Source of the DNA: an uncultured Mycobacterium sp.
GTDB taxonomy: Bacteria; Actinomycetota; Actinomycetes; Mycobacteriales; Mycobacteriaceae
Length of the DNA: 46,441 bases
NCBI GenBank assembly: GCA_900078375.1
Contig: FLQS01000046.1
Location: 1-46,441, forward strand
Direction: 5' to 3'
Part shown: piece by piece, positions 7,860 through 17,110 of the stretch
Layout of the letters: every line of letters begins with the position of its first letter
Numbering within the stretch: position 1 is the stretch's first letter
Made by a program: the position numbers and the translations under genes
The notes under the pieces: generated by a model
The model's input: the letters and a program-made list of their open reading frames with translations, nothing else
What the model was told of the DNA's origin: nothing
The model's database searches: none

Positions 7860-8237
7860 CCATGGTGGAGGATCGGGTCTGCTGCACGATCAGGTCAAGA
7901 TGCCACCTATTCGTGCAGCAGACCCCCCGTCCGGCAGCATTTGCGACTCTCTCGCCGCCAACTGAGGCGGCGAGTGCCTACCAACGTACGTTCGACGTGT
8001 CCTAGCGGTGTCCTAAGACACCTAGTCACCCGCAAGCACGTCCGAGACGCATCAGTACAAAGACGGGTGGCAGGCAGGCATTATCCGATACACCGGAGAC
8101 GCTGTGACACGCTGCAGCACAGGCGTTTTCACACTGGCAGTGTGGCGGTCACGCGTTCGCGTTCCCTCACGTCCGGACGACAAGTTTGTCGAATCCGAGC
8201 AACACCAGGACAACCATCCCTTCCCGTTGCGGGAATG
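7860..8237. other. Gene-free decayed region
   Basis: These 378 bp between the nucleotidyltransferase-like gene and the methyltransferase remnant contain the inverted repeat at 7875-7925 and no supported gene. A stretch near 8145-8175 superficially resembles the 3' half of a tRNA but does not fold as one. Confidence 0.4.
7875..7925. repeat. Perfect 15-bp inverted repeat, 21-bp loop
   Basis: GGGTCTGCTGCACGA at 7875-7889 is exactly complementary to TCGTGCAGCAGACCC at 7911-7925. It lies immediately upstream of the nucleotidyltransferase-like frame. No T-run follows on either side, so a simple terminator is unlikely. It could be an operator, an RNA stem in the leader, or an element end. Confidence 0.75.
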
Positions 8238-8573
8238 GGAGCATCTGCTATCCAGACCGCCGCACAGATTCACTCCGCTCTGCCGGTCGAGGGCACTGTG
8301 CTCAACGTGTGGGCTGGCGCTGGCTCTTATGAACCGGCGCAGACCGTTGCCGCCGTCGAGCCAAGCATGGTGATGATTGCCCAGCGATCACCCGGATCAG
8401 CCCCGTGTGTGCAGGCCACAGCGGAAGCTCTGCCGCTTCGTGACAAGTGCGTTGACGCCGCGATGGCGCTATTACCGTTCATCATTGGGACGACCTCGCC
8501 GCCGGGATAGCGCAACTCTGCCGCGTCAAAACATGCCGATCGGCGTGGTTCGTTACCGATATGACCGCGCGGT
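8238..8573 (+). pseudogene. SAM-dependent methyltransferase remnant
   Basis: The frame reading TVLNVWAGAGSYEPA, AVEPSMVMIAQR, AEALPLRDKCVDAAMALL carries class I methyltransferase motif I (glycine-rich loop), motif II acidic residue and the later D-AA segment. Around 8480 the reading moves to another frame that continues HHWDDLAAGIAQLCRV and then SAWFVTDMTA, the expected downstream part, so one frameshift has occurred. There is no plausible start and the C-terminus is absent. It is a dead fragment of a chromosomal gene next to the mobile region. Confidence 0.6.
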
Positions 8574-8690
8574 GACTACGCCCGGATTCGGACGGTGACG
8601 TATCCGCACCGGGAGAGTAATCGTGTCCGCCAGCGCCCTCCCGCACTTGCCTAACCGCATTGTTGCCGACAGTCATTGCGCCAGTGGTCT

Positions 8691-11600
8691 TTAGAGTTCG
8701 AGTCCGGGGTCGCGGGTGTGTTCGTGGGTGTGGTTGCGCAGGCGGGGTTTGAACTGGGTTTGGTAGGTGTCGCGCAGGGTGTCGCGGCGGGCCAGTAGTT
8801 GGGCGGTCTCGCGGTCTTCGGGGGTGACCGGTTCGTGTGCGGCCAGGTGCGTGCCGGCGCGGTCGATCGCGGTGTCGCGGTCGGTGGTGGGGGTGCCGAG
8901 GCGTTGGGCCCAGGGCAGGTTGTCGGCCAGTGCGTCGACGAGGCTGTGCGGGGGGGTGCGGCCCTCGGTGGGGGTGTGTACCAGTAGCAGTTTGGTGTTG
9001 CTGCGGCCGGCGTGCTCGGTGAAGTAGCGCAGTTGGTTGGGGTTGAGGTGGTCGGCGTCGTCGACGATGAGCAGGTGGCCCGGCGGAATGGTCCACTGCC
9101 CGTTGTCGATTCGTTGGCGGGTGCTGGCCGGGTCGGTGGATCGTTCGGCGTAGGTGTGGTGTTCGGCGAATGCGGTGGCGGTTTCGGTGGCCGGCACGGC
9201 CAGCACGTGCTTGCCTCTGCCGACCGCGGCCGCGCTGATCGCGGCCAGGGCGGTGTGTTTGTCGGCGTCGGGGCCCACGGTGAGCACGTGCACCGATTGC
9301 ATGCTTGCGGTGATCGTCTCCGCTACGGCGCGGGCCGGTTCGTCCAACTCCTCCCAGGTGCGGTCGCCGGCCGGCGGCGGGTACACCGTGGCCGGGGACC
9401 GCGACCCGGCCGCCTCCACAAAATCCACCTCAGCACGCAACACCATCAAATCGCGTTCGGTGAGAGCCCAGGCCCAGCGGGCCTGGTCGCGTTCCCGCGC
9501 GGGATTCTCGGCGAAGCTACGGGCGGTACGCACCTCGGCCCGGTGCAGCTGGTTGTCCAGGTTGCGGGCTTCGGCCCTGGCGGCGCCCAGCGCGGCGATG
9601 TCGGCGTGCACGGCGAGGGCGCGGCGGGCGTCGATGTCCTCGGCGGTAACGACGAGATCGGGTCCGCCGGCCGCGGTGTGCAGGCGCGCGGTTGCTGCGT
9701 CGCGTTCGGCGTGGGTGCGGATCACCGCCATGGCGAGGTCGGCAGCGTCGCTGGCGAGGTCGCCACGACGCTCACGGTAGGCCTGGGCGAGGTTCTGGTC
9801 GTTTTCGCTCTCGGCGCGGGCGATGAGCTTTTCCAGCTGTGTCATTCGGTACTGCTGGCCCTCGTAGGCGGCCTCGGCTGCCACCCAATCGGCGTGCGCG
9901 TGCGCTAGATCGTGCTGATAGGGGCGTTGTGCGACGTGGCGGCGGTGCAGCGCGATCAGCTCAGCGGCCGCGGCCTGTTCGGCCGGGCCACCGCGCGCGG
10001 AGAGCACCGCGTCGGCCAGCGCCCGAGCGCGGGCCTTGGCGTCGGCGCAGCGGGCCCGTAGCTCGGTGATATCGATGTCGAGATCCGCGGTGACCGCTGG
10101 ACGCTCGGTGAGTAGTGAGTAGAAGTCAAGATCGCCGAGACCGTCGTCGAATTCGGCGTGGTAGCTCAGGTATTCGTCCTCGCCGGCGTCGGCGTGCTCA
10201 TCGATGCCGACCGGGTGCAGCGGAGGCTCATGCAGCGACTGGGCGGCCCCTTCGGCGGGGTGAGGGATGTCGGCGTCGATGTCGGCGGCGTAATGGGTAA
10301 GCAACTCGACGCGATAGGTCAGAACACGGGCGTATTCATCAGGGCGGATCGCGTCGTCGTCGAGCGCGTCGAGCAGATGCTCAGCCGCCGCGGCCAGCAG
10401 GTCCGCTGATGGCCAGTCCGAGGCGTTGACGGCGGCGACCAGCGCGGGCCAGGCCGGGTCACCGGTAATAGTTTCGGCGGCCGTGCTGCCCAGGATCCGG
10501 TGCAGCTCCGCCGTCCACGGCGGGCGCAGCCGTTCGTTGGAGGCATCGAGGGTGGCCGGGGCCAGGGTGCCGGCCAGCCGCCACCACAAGGCGGCGGCGG
10601 GCAGCTCGTCGGGCAGTGCGCCGTGACGGGCCATCGCCTCGTCGACGAGCGCGGCGACGTCCGCGCCGGCGCGCGCGGCCTGGTCGAGGTGGGTGGCCAG
10701 CCGTGGCCAGAACGGGTCGGCGGTGATGTTCGCGTCGATGCCCTCGGCCAGGGTGCGCCACCGCTTAGCGCCATGTCCACCAGTGATGAGTGCGGCGTCC
10801 AGGCGCTGATGGAGCAAGGCCTGGAAGGACGCGGAGCGGTTGGCGTGCTGGGTGGGTCCGGTGATGCGGGTGTCGGCGGGGTCGACGTCGTGGGCGGCGC
10901 GGAACACTGCGATTTCGGCGAGCAGCCCGGGACGCTGACCGGCCAACGGGCGCGCCCACACCGGCGCGGTTGCCGGGGTCCAGGCGCGGGCCTGCTCGCG
11001 GATCTGCTCGGCGATCGCTTCGACGAGTTGGGCACGGGCGGCGAGGTAGCGCGCCCAGGCCGAATCGTCCTGCAGTGCTGTGGGAATCGAGGGCAGCCAG
11101 CGCAGCGGGCCGACGATGTCCAGGGCGGAGTTGTCGGGATTGGGCAGCCGCCAATCCAACACAGCGGCGGGGTCGGTGGCGTTGCCGAGCGGGCGCTGCG
11201 CGGCGTGCGCCAGCGCCTGCTGCGGGTCGTGGCCGTCGAGGGCCAGCAGGGCCAGGTTGCGCCGCAACACTGGCCACGCTTCGGCGTTGGTGATGTCGGG
11301 GCGCAGGGCGGTGGCGGCGGCGTCGATGCGGGCCATGGTGTCGGTGCTGGCCAGCTGCTCGGCGGCGCTGGAGAGGGCGTCGGTATACATGTCGGCCGCG
11401 CGCGCCAGGCGGGTGAACGGATCGCGTTCGGCACGGTGCGTGCTGTGCGCGGAGACCTGTGCGCCGTCGCGGCGCAGGATGCCTGACAGGATATCCACCG
11501 CGGTCGGCGGGTGGGTGGCCTTGGGAGTGAGGATGGCGTGCGGGTCGGCCTCGCTGGTGGAGAAGTAGATGTGGTTTTCGCACCTGCCGCGGGTAAGGGC

Positions 11601-14492
11601 GACGTAGAGCTGTTCGCGGGTCAAGGTGTCGGAGCCGACCACGTGGCATTCGTGGCGGGCGGTCGATCCTTGGGCGCCGTTGATGGTGCGGGCATACCCG
11701 AGCGTGGTGTTCGTCTGGACGTAGCGGGCGGGCAGCCGGACCATGGATTCGGTGTCGGATCCGGTCAGCCGCGACACCGTGATGGTGCCGCGGTCGTTGA
11801 TGTCTTTGATGACCCAGCGGTGCCCGTTTTTGACCCAGCCGCCGCCGGGGATGTGCAGCCAGCGTGCGTTGCTGCGGGTCAGAATCCAGTCCCCGACGCT
11901 GGCGGTCAACCCGTCGGACAGGGTGACGGTGCGGGTGTTGTCCGGGTGCGGGTCGCGGCGCAGCCGGTCCAGCCGGGCGCGTTCGTTGAGTTCGGCGACC
12001 AGCTCGTTGGTGGGGGCGATGAGCAGGGCGTCGCGGCCCTCGCCGATGGCTTCTGCCCATGCCTGATAGGCCATGTCGGCGGCGACGTGTTCGGCCCCGA
12101 CGTGGACCCGGCCGTGGTCGAGGTAGAACGCGATACCGGTGGGGTCACCGTCACGCAGGGCGAGGCTGGCTGCGCCTTCAGCGGCCCCGATGATGGGGTC
12201 GGTGAACCGCACGACGTCGGACAGTGTGAGGGCCCCGTGCTGGGCCACGATGTCGCGCAGCACCCCGCCCGCGGCGACCGAGGCGAGCTGCTTGTCGTCG
12301 CCGATCAGGCGCACGCTGGCACCGTGGGCCAGGGCGTGGGAGATCACCGCATCCAGGCCTGTGGTTGACGCCATGCCGGCCTCGTCGACCACGATCAGGG
12401 TTTGGGGGCCGATGTGGTCGAACCAGGTGCGGGCGGGGTCATCGGCGGCCGGTGGGGGACCGCCGCCGCGCCCGGAAAGTTGGACCAGTTTGTCGATGGT
12501 GTCGGTCGCTGCGCCCAGGTCGGCGGCCAAAACTTCGGCCGCCGCGGCGGTCGGTGCGAGACCGATGACGTTGCCTCCGCTGTTGGCCCACGCGGCCGCA
12601 AGGGGCGCCATCGCGGTGGTCTTGCCGGTGCCGGCGGGGGCGAGTGCGAGTTGCACACGCGCACCGGAGGTGGCCATGTCGCGCAGCAGGGTTTGTTGGC
12701 CGTCGTTGAGTTCCACACCGTGCTGGGCGTGGGCCTCCAGCAGAGCCAGGCCAATGCTGTCGTCGTCGACGACATGGCCGCCGGAAAGCCCTGCGGCGTG
12801 CAGGATTCGGCGCTCTGCGGCGAGGATCTCGGCGCTGGTGTAGACGGTGGTGTCGTGGCGGGTGTAGACGCTGGCGCCATCGCGGCGGCGCAGCACTTCG
12901 GGCTCGTTCATCTCGGTGTCGGCGGTGGTCGTCAACGCGATGCTGTGGGTGCCCAAGGCGGCTGCGATGATGCGCACCGCCACCAGTGGCGTGTCGTGGC
13001 AGTCGGTGTACCGCAGGACTCTTGACACCTCGGCGCGAACGTGGTTGATCTGCCATGTCGAGCGTGACGCGGAGACCGTGCCGATGACCTTGGCGGCCTG
13101 TTCGGCGACCCACTGCTCGGTGACGGTGACACGTTCGCGTGGGGCCCGCCCGGAGGTCAGCGCGGCGACCATCGCGTCGAGTTCACGGTGGCCTCCCAGG
13201 GCGCCAATAGCCTCGGCCCGCCACTGGTGGCGCTGCTCTGCCAGCGACCGTGGTTCATGCTTGGCGGCCCGGGTTTCCAGCGTGGCTTGCTGGGACAGGG
13301 CCAGCATCTCCACCACACTGGGCTCACGCCCGTGGACCTGTTGGAAGTCCTTGGCGAGATGGCCGACACGGTGCTCGATGGCGGCCCGGCGGGAGGACCA
13401 GACCTCGATCAGTTCGGCTGACATGCCGACGATTTCGCGGACGGGCCGCTTGCCCGGTTCGGGGGTGTCGTTGGCGAAGCTGACACCGAGTTCGGCGATC
13501 AGATTCGCCTCGCACAACGTGTTATACAACTCCGAGGCCGACACCTTGGCTTTGTAGAGCGGTTGGCCGTCCAGGGCCAGCCAGCGGGGGATGCCATCGG
13601 GGCCGATCGCGCACACTTTGTTGCTCACCGCGACGTGGGTATGCAGGTTCGGATCCCCGGCACGGGAGTCGCGGTGATCGAATGCGGCGGCGATGAACCC
13701 ACTGGTGTCGACCTGGGCTACACCATTGGTGCCCATGCGCGAGAAGCAGGCTTGGGACTCGAGGAACGCCAGGGTGTCGGCGACCGCTTTGTGGTGGCAA
13801 TCCTCGATGGTTTTGGCGACCTCCAGCGGGGCCAGCGCCCACAGCGCCGACACTGATTTCACGGGGGTGAACGTCAGGTCGTAGCCGGCCACCGCCGTGG
13901 TGTCCAGCCGCGAGAGGCGGGCGATGAACCCGGTCAGTTCCCGGTCGTCCAGGTGGGCGCGACCGTAACGCTCGGTGAACATCTCCGCAGCCACCGTGGT
14001 GCGGATTTCTGCGCGCACTTCCGGGTCGAGCGGGGCGCTGGTCGCGCGGCCGATGGTGTTGTTGTAACTGCTGTAGGCGCCGCGCAGGCGGCGAGTGAAG
14101 TCGTTCTCGTTGGCCCCCAACCGGAATGGGCGGCCGAGCTTGGCGGCGGCGTGCGCGCCGTCGACCCACACCCCGATGCCGGTGAGGTGTTCGGTGATCT
14201 TGGTGGCGTTGGGATGCAGGCCTTCACCGAAGAGTGCCTTCATCTGTTCTTCGGTGACTTCGGAGCCCTCGGGCACCCCCCAGAGTTGTTCGACGAGGGG
14301 GTTGTCGGGGTCGCGGCTGACCGGCCGCCCGAGTGCGGTCAGGCCGCTGCCGACCCAGTGTCCGGGGGTCTCGCCCTTGGAGGAGTAGTAGTCACCAAGG
14401 CTGGCGCGGCCCAGGTCGGTGCCATCGGCGACGGCGACCTGCCGGAGCAGGTAGGTGTACCCGTCTCCGGCGGTCAATTTGTGTAAGCCCAT
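8691..14492 (-). CDS. traA: MobF-family conjugative relaxase/helicase
   Basis: A 1933-residue protein from ATG 14492 (MGLHKLTAGDGYTYL, the usual opening of actinobacterial TraA/TrwC proteins); a start 36 bp further out is possible. The relaxase domain (about 1-400) has candidate catalytic tyrosines Y35/Y36 and the metal-binding LHTH motif near residue 284. The RecD-like helicase has Walker A APAGTGKTT near 622, Walker B VVDEAGMAS near 704, and the late motif NGAQGSTARHE with QLYVALTRGR. A helical, charged middle follows. Near the C-terminus (about 1734-1830) a second ATPase-like segment appears with a corrupted P-loop and a DDADHL Walker B. It would nick oriT and unwind the transferred strand. 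It is divergent from the HTH accessory gene at 14780; no oriT is assigned. Confidence 0.92.
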   Translation of the reverse strand: MGLHKLTAGDGYTYLLRQVAVADGTDLGRASLGDYYSSKGETPGHWVGSGLTALGRPVSRDPDNPLVEQLWGVPEGSEVTEEQMKALFGEGLHPNATKITEHLTGIGVWVDGAHAAAKLGRPFRLGANENDFTRRLRGAYSSYNNTIGRATSAPLDPEVRAEIRTTVAAEMFTERYGRAHLDDRELTGFIARLSRLDTTAVAGYDLTFTPVKSVSALWALAPLEVAKTIEDCHHKAVADTLAFLESQACFSRMGTNGVAQVDTSGFIAAAFDHRDSRAGDPNLHTHVAVSNKVCAIGPDGIPRWLALDGQPLYKAKVSASELYNTLCEANLIAELGVSFANDTPEPGKRPVREIVGMSAELIEVWSSRRAAIEHRVGHLAKDFQQVHGREPSVVEMLALSQQATLETRAAKHEPRSLAEQRHQWRAEAIGALGGHRELDAMVAALTSGRAPRERVTVTEQWVAEQAAKVIGTVSASRSTWQINHVRAEVSRVLRYTDCHDTPLVAVRIIAAALGTHSIALTTTADTEMNEPEVLRRRDGASVYTRHDTTVYTSAEILAAERRILHAAGLSGGHVVDDDSIGLALLEAHAQHGVELNDGQQTLLRDMATSGARVQLALAPAGTGKTTAMAPLAAAWANSGGNVIGLAPTAAAAEVLAADLGAATDTIDKLVQLSGRGGGPPPAADDPARTWFDHIGPQTLIVVDEAGMASTTGLDAVISHALAHGASVRLIGDDKQLASVAAGGVLRDIVAQHGALTLSDVVRFTDPIIGAAEGAASLALRDGDPTGIAFYLDHGRVHVGAEHVAADMAYQAWAEAIGEGRDALLIAPTNELVAELNERARLDRLRRDPHPDNTRTVTLSDGLTASVGDWILTRSNARWLHIPGGGWVKNGHRWVIKDINDRGTITVSRLTGSDTESMVRLPARYVQTNTTLGYARTINGAQGSTARHECHVVGSDTLTREQLYVALTRGRCENHIYFSTSEADPHAILTPKATHPPTAVDILSGILRRDGAQVSAHSTHRAERDPFTRLARAADMYTDALSSAAEQLASTDTMARIDAAATALRPDITNAEAWPVLRRNLALLALDGHDPQQALAHAAQRPLGNATDPAAVLDWRLPNPDNSALDIVGPLRWLPSIPTALQDDSAWARYLAARAQLVEAIAEQIREQARAWTPATAPVWARPLAGQRPGLLAEIAVFRAAHDVDPADTRITGPTQHANRSASFQALLHQRLDAALITGGHGAKRWRTLAEGIDANITADPFWPRLATHLDQAARAGADVAALVDEAMARHGALPDELPAAALWWRLAGTLAPATLDASNERLRPPWTAELHRILGSTAAETITGDPAWPALVAAVNASDWPSADLLAAAAEHLLDALDDDAIRPDEYARVLTYRVELLTHYAADIDADIPHPAEGAAQSLHEPPLHPVGIDEHADAGEDEYLSYHAEFDDGLGDLDFYSLLTERPAVTADLDIDITELRARCADAKARARALADAVLSARGGPAEQAAAAELIALHRRHVAQRPYQHDLAHAHADWVAAEAAYEGQQYRMTQLEKLIARAESENDQNLAQAYRERRGDLASDAADLAMAVIRTHAERDAATARLHTAAGGPDLVVTAEDIDARRALAVHADIAALGAARAEARNLDNQLHRAEVRTARSFAENPARERDQARWAWALTERDLMVLRAEVDFVEAAGSRSPATVYPPPAGDRTWEELDEPARAVAETITASMQSVHVLTVGPDADKHTALAAISAAAVGRGKHVLAVPATETATAFAEHHTYAERSTDPASTRQRIDNGQWTIPPGHLLIVDDADHLNPNQLRYFTEHAGRSNTKLLLVHTPTEGRTPPHSLVDALADNLPWAQRLGTPTTDRDTAIDRAGTHLAAHEPVTPEDRETAQLLARRDTLRDTYQTQFKPRLRNHTHEHTRDPGLEL

Positions 14493-14779
14493 CACCGCGC
14501 GATCACCACCGGCAACGCTATGAAGCACCCCCGGGGTTTAGCGGTGCCCCAAGGCTGCCGAAAATCGGCCGTTACCGTTTCGTGACCTGAATGCACTAGG
14601 TGTGATGGGCTGAAAAGGGCGACCGGAGGTCGCAGGTGAGGGCGGGGTTGGTGGTGCGGCACGCGATCGGTGGTGGCCGATGTGGGTGGGGCGTGGGGAT
14701 GTGGGTGAAAGCGGGCGGTATGTGAGTGGTGTCGTTGGGGCGGTGCTGTAGGGGTGGTGGCGGTTTTAGGTTGAGCGCC

Positions 14780-15283
14780 ATGGCGAACAAAGTGTCGAAA
14801 TCGAAGTCAGCGGTGCGGGCCGCCCGCGAAGCGGTGAAGGCCTCGCAGAAGGAAGTGCTCGAACGGGCCGCGCGCAATGCCGAGGACCTGGCGGTGTTCT
14901 TCTCCAGTCGGGAACGGCTCGACGCGGTGGATGAGTGGCTGGAAGCCAAGACCGCCGGCCTCAAAAAGCAGGCCGAGGGCAAGCGCGCCGAGCATCGCCG
15001 GACGGCCGGTCTAGCGGTCGTCGCGTTGCGCGATCGCGGAGAGACGCTGCGCGACATCACCCGACTGACGGGGGTGAGCGAGAAGGCGCTGCGCGAGTTG
15101 ATCCGGTTCGCCGAGCAGAGCGCCACGGCCTCGCCGGGTGAGGCGGTCGGTGACGGCGGTGCGGCGGTGATCGGGGTCGGCGCCGAAGGTGCCGACCGGG
15201 AACCGACGGCCGAGGCGGCTGCCGGTCTCCCGCCGGTGGCGTCGGTCGGCGAGCCCACCGCGGCGTGGTCGGCGACGGGTTAG
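14780..15283 (+). CDS. Coiled-coil/HTH accessory protein next to traA
   Basis: A 167-residue protein. Residues 1-80 are a highly charged helical region likely to form a coiled coil. Residues about 80-112 (VVALRDRGETLRDITRLTGVSEKALRELI) have the shape of a helix-turn-helix like those in resolvases and sigma factors. The C-terminus is Ala/Gly-rich and disordered. ATG 14780 was chosen over upstream starts because the peptide before it is low-complexity and the start has a typical lysine-rich opening. It sits divergently beside the relaxase gene, a common place for relaxosome accessory or repressor proteins. That role is inferred from position only. Confidence 0.7.
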   Translation: MANKVSKSKSAVRAAREAVKASQKEVLERAARNAEDLAVFFSSRERLDAVDEWLEAKTAGLKKQAEGKRAEHRRTAGLAVVALRDRGETLRDITRLTGVSEKALRELIRFAEQSATASPGEAVGDGGAAVIGVGAEGADREPTAEAAAGLPPVASVGEPTAAWSATG

Positions 15284-15295
15284 CGTGTCATCACG

Positions 15296-15991
15296 GTGAG
15301 CAGAGGTCGGCGGCGGTCGGAACCACTACAGCTGGTGGTGGACCCGGTTCGTGATGCCGACGAGATCGCCCGGTTCGACCGCGCCGTGGTGCGCGGTCCG
15401 ACGGCCGAGGACTGTTGGCTTTTCACCGGCGCCATCGGTGGTGACGGGTACGGCCGATTCTGGGTTCGCCGCGACGGTCGCCGGATCATGCTGCGCTCCA
15501 ACCGGTATGCGCTCGCGCTAGCCCGCAGGGGCGCGCCGCTGGAGCCGTGGGAGCGGTCCTTGCATGGCTGCGATGTGCCGCTGTGTGTGCGGCCGAGCGT
15601 CGCCGACGAGCTGGGCCGCCCCCGGCACGTGTACGCGGGTACCCAGAGGGACAACATGGAGCAGATGGGCCGGTCCGGTCGCGGCGGGGGCCGGGTGGCG
15701 GTGCGCCGCGGCAACGCCGGCCTGCTGGCGCGGCGCGAACGGTCGCTCGCGCTGCGGGAAGCCGTGCGTCATGGTTGGGACGCAAGCGGTCGCCGATGCG
15801 TTGGCTGTGGGCCATCCGACGCTGTGGTGAACGCGGCGGTGCCGGCGCACGCCAGTGGCAGGGATGTGATCCCGCGCTGCGCGGCCGGCACCGAGTGGGT
15901 ACCGGACGCGCGGGCGGCGTGGGGGCCGGTGTTATCCGGCGGCGTAGGCGGCGTGTTCGAAGCGCGCGATGAGGCTCAGTGCGGTGTCTAG
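15296..15991 (+). CDS. HNH endonuclease-like protein
   Basis: A 231-residue protein with an HNH_3-like core: CWLFTGAIGGDGYGRFW (40-56), then H90 and C92/C97 in LHGCDVPLCV, then H111, GTQRDN and N120. These positions fit the beta-beta-alpha metal fold of HNH nucleases, although the exact metal ligands cannot be confirmed by eye. A later CVGC pair may form a second small zinc site. The C-terminal 60 residues look low-complexity, and the last 60 bp overlap the opposite-strand gene at 15932-16384, so the true end may be poorly conserved. GTG 15296 follows the previous stop by 12 bp, suggesting one operon. Such proteins occur on actinobacterial plasmids and phages; the substrate is unknown. Confidence 0.65.
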   Translation: MSRGRRRSEPLQLVVDPVRDADEIARFDRAVVRGPTAEDCWLFTGAIGGDGYGRFWVRRDGRRIMLRSNRYALALARRGAPLEPWERSLHGCDVPLCVRPSVADELGRPRHVYAGTQRDNMEQMGRSGRGGGRVAVRRGNAGLLARRERSLALREAVRHGWDASGRRCVGCGPSDAVVNAAVPAHASGRDVIPRCAAGTEWVPDARAAWGPVLSGGVGGVFEARDEAQCGV

Positions 15992-16384
15992 GTCGCTGTC
16001 GGTGAGGGTGGTGGTGTCGGCGTCGACGGTGAGCTGCCAGGTGTCGGCTCCGACGGTGGCGGCCAGGACGTAGGTGTGGCGGCCGTGGGCGGCGAAGGTG
16101 TGGTCGGTCCGGCCGGCGAACATCAGTCCGGCGGCGCGGAAAGCGATGATGCGAGTGGAGGTCTGATCGGTGTCGGCGTTGGTGGTCGCTTCGACGGCGG
16201 CCAGGACGCGATCGTTGTCGGCTGCCCAGAGGACGATCTGGCGGCTGCTTTCGGCGGTGGCGACGAGCTGCGGTGCGCCGTAGGCGTGGTCGTCGACGAT
16301 GTGTGTTCCGTGCGGTGCGTGGCCGACGAGGTCGGCCGCGTCCGACAGGAGGGCGGCGGCGAAATCGAAGTTGTTCTCGGTCAT
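15932..16384 (-). CDS. Conserved plasmid-type protein, leader unit 1
   Basis: A 150-residue acidic, soluble protein with no recognised domain; it has alternating beta-strand-like segments and no signal peptide or membrane helix. ATG 16384 is supported by GGAG seven bases upstream and by the shared leader that ends at exactly this point. It is the first of four transcription units in this region driven by near-identical promoter-plus-leader modules. Its 3' end overlaps the HNH-like gene on the other strand by 60 bp. No function is proposed. Confidence 0.72.
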   Translation of the reverse strand: MTENNFDFAAALLSDAADLVGHAPHGTHIVDDHAYGAPQLVATAESSRQIVLWAADNDRVLAAVEATTNADTDQTSTRIIAFRAAGLMFAGRTDHTFAAHGRHTYVLAATVGADTWQLTVDADTTTLTDSDLDTALSLIARFEHAAYAAG

Positions 16385-16620
16385 GGTTGTTCTCCGTTTC
16401 AGAAGGTGTTGAGTGCGCCGGTTAGCGCTGGGGTGCGGGGGAATCGGCTGAGGGTGGGCCGTCAAGGGCGGAGAGTCCGGTGGTGGTGCCGGCGGATGTG
16501 TGGCCCGCGAGCGGCAGCGAGCTGATAGGGCCGCACATGTCCTCCGCCGCCGGCACCAGCGCCGGGCGTCCCTTGACGGGTCGGGCCCCCGGCCGATTAC
16601 GCTGCGACCCCTGCTAACGG
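16385..16620 (-). promoter_or_regulatory. Structured leader module 1
   Basis: The minus strand shows a -10-like TAATCG (16594-16599) followed by a leader of about 200 nt. P1 pairs 16570-16579 with 16459-16468 (CCGTCAAGGG/CCCTTGACGG, 10 bp). P2 pairs 16547-16557 with 16485-16495 (11 bp). P3 pairs ATGTG 16496-16500 with CACAT 16534-16538, and P4 pairs GGCCC 16502-16506 with GGGCC 16528-16532. A 24-nt block at about 16409-16432, identical in all four modules, and a GGAG ribosome site follow. A 38-codon frame (16422-16538) also lies inside. Confidence 0.75.
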
Positions 16621-16749
16621 CAATAGGTGAGTGGCGCCAGGGAGCCCGCCCGGAGGGTGGGCTGTCCGTCGGTCGCACCTAGTGCGCCGACGTCTACGAG
16701 ACCGGCGGCTGGAAGAAAAGGGGGGGCCGCCGACCACGGCCGGCCGAAG

Positions 16750-16788
16750 GTGAGCGTCCCGGCACCGGGTGGGTACCGGGACGCTCAC
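16750..16788 (-). terminator. Hairpin terminator after unit 2
   Basis: GTGAGCGTCCCGG (16750-16762) and CCGGGACGCTCAC (16776-16788) form a perfect 13-bp stem with a 13-nt loop, 10 bp past the stop of the 16799-17110 gene on the minus strand. A second GC-rich hairpin and a short T-run (minus strand) follow near 16708-16740. Confidence 0.75.
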
Positions 16789-16798
16789 GATCGAGGGT

Positions 16799-17110
16799 TT
16801 AGGTGGTCATGGTGTTGCCGCGGTAGATGTCGCCCTCGATGTAAGTGAGGAGGTCGCCGTTGGGGTCTGCGAGACACCAGTAGTAGGGGGCGTTGTAGCG
16901 GACGATCTTCCATGTGCGTACGGGCCTGTACCAGTGCAGTTTGTCCAGGAGTTGGTTGTCGCCGCCTGATCCGGCGAAGAAGGCTTCTCCACTGGAGGGC
17001 TCGAAGTGTTCGTTGAGGATGGTGATGACGTCCTCAACCGTGTCGGCCTGGGCGCAGCGGTCCAGGGCTGCATCGACATTGGCCCAGAAGGCTTTTAGGT
17101 CAGTGGTCAT
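16799..17110 (-). CDS. Small conserved plasmid protein, leader unit 2
   Basis: A 103-residue soluble protein (start MTTDLKAFWANVDAALDR) with a helical N-terminal half and a C-terminal half rich in aromatic residues (LHWYRPVRTWKIVRYN...YYWCL). No family is recognised. ATG 17110 follows GGAGAACAACC, the same ribosome-binding context as unit 1. Here the short frame inside the leader has lost its stop and runs in frame into this gene, so a longer product starting at 17263 cannot be excluded. A strong hairpin terminates the unit. Confidence 0.68.
   Translation of the reverse strand: MTTDLKAFWANVDAALDRCAQADTVEDVITILNEHFEPSSGEAFFAGSGGDNQLLDKLHWYRPVRTWKIVRYNAPYYWCLADPNGDLLTYIEGDIYRGNTMTT

Noticed and set aside
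8088..8180. tRNA-like 3' half (GGTCACGCGTTCGCGTTCCC) that could be an attachment site
   Set aside because: The T-loop would need TTCRANY but reads TTCGCGT, and the T-stem and acceptor stem do not pair. No matching sequence was seen near the recombinases.
8767..14486. Many long plus-strand frames opposite the relaxase gene
   Set aside because: They are mirror frames of a GC-rich gene whose minus-strand product has complete relaxase and helicase motifs; their translations are low-complexity Arg/Gly/Pro-rich.
14493..14779. An oriT between the relaxase and HTH genes
   Set aside because: The region contains only a short GCGACC-gga-GGTCGC hairpin; I could not identify a nick-site motif with confidence.
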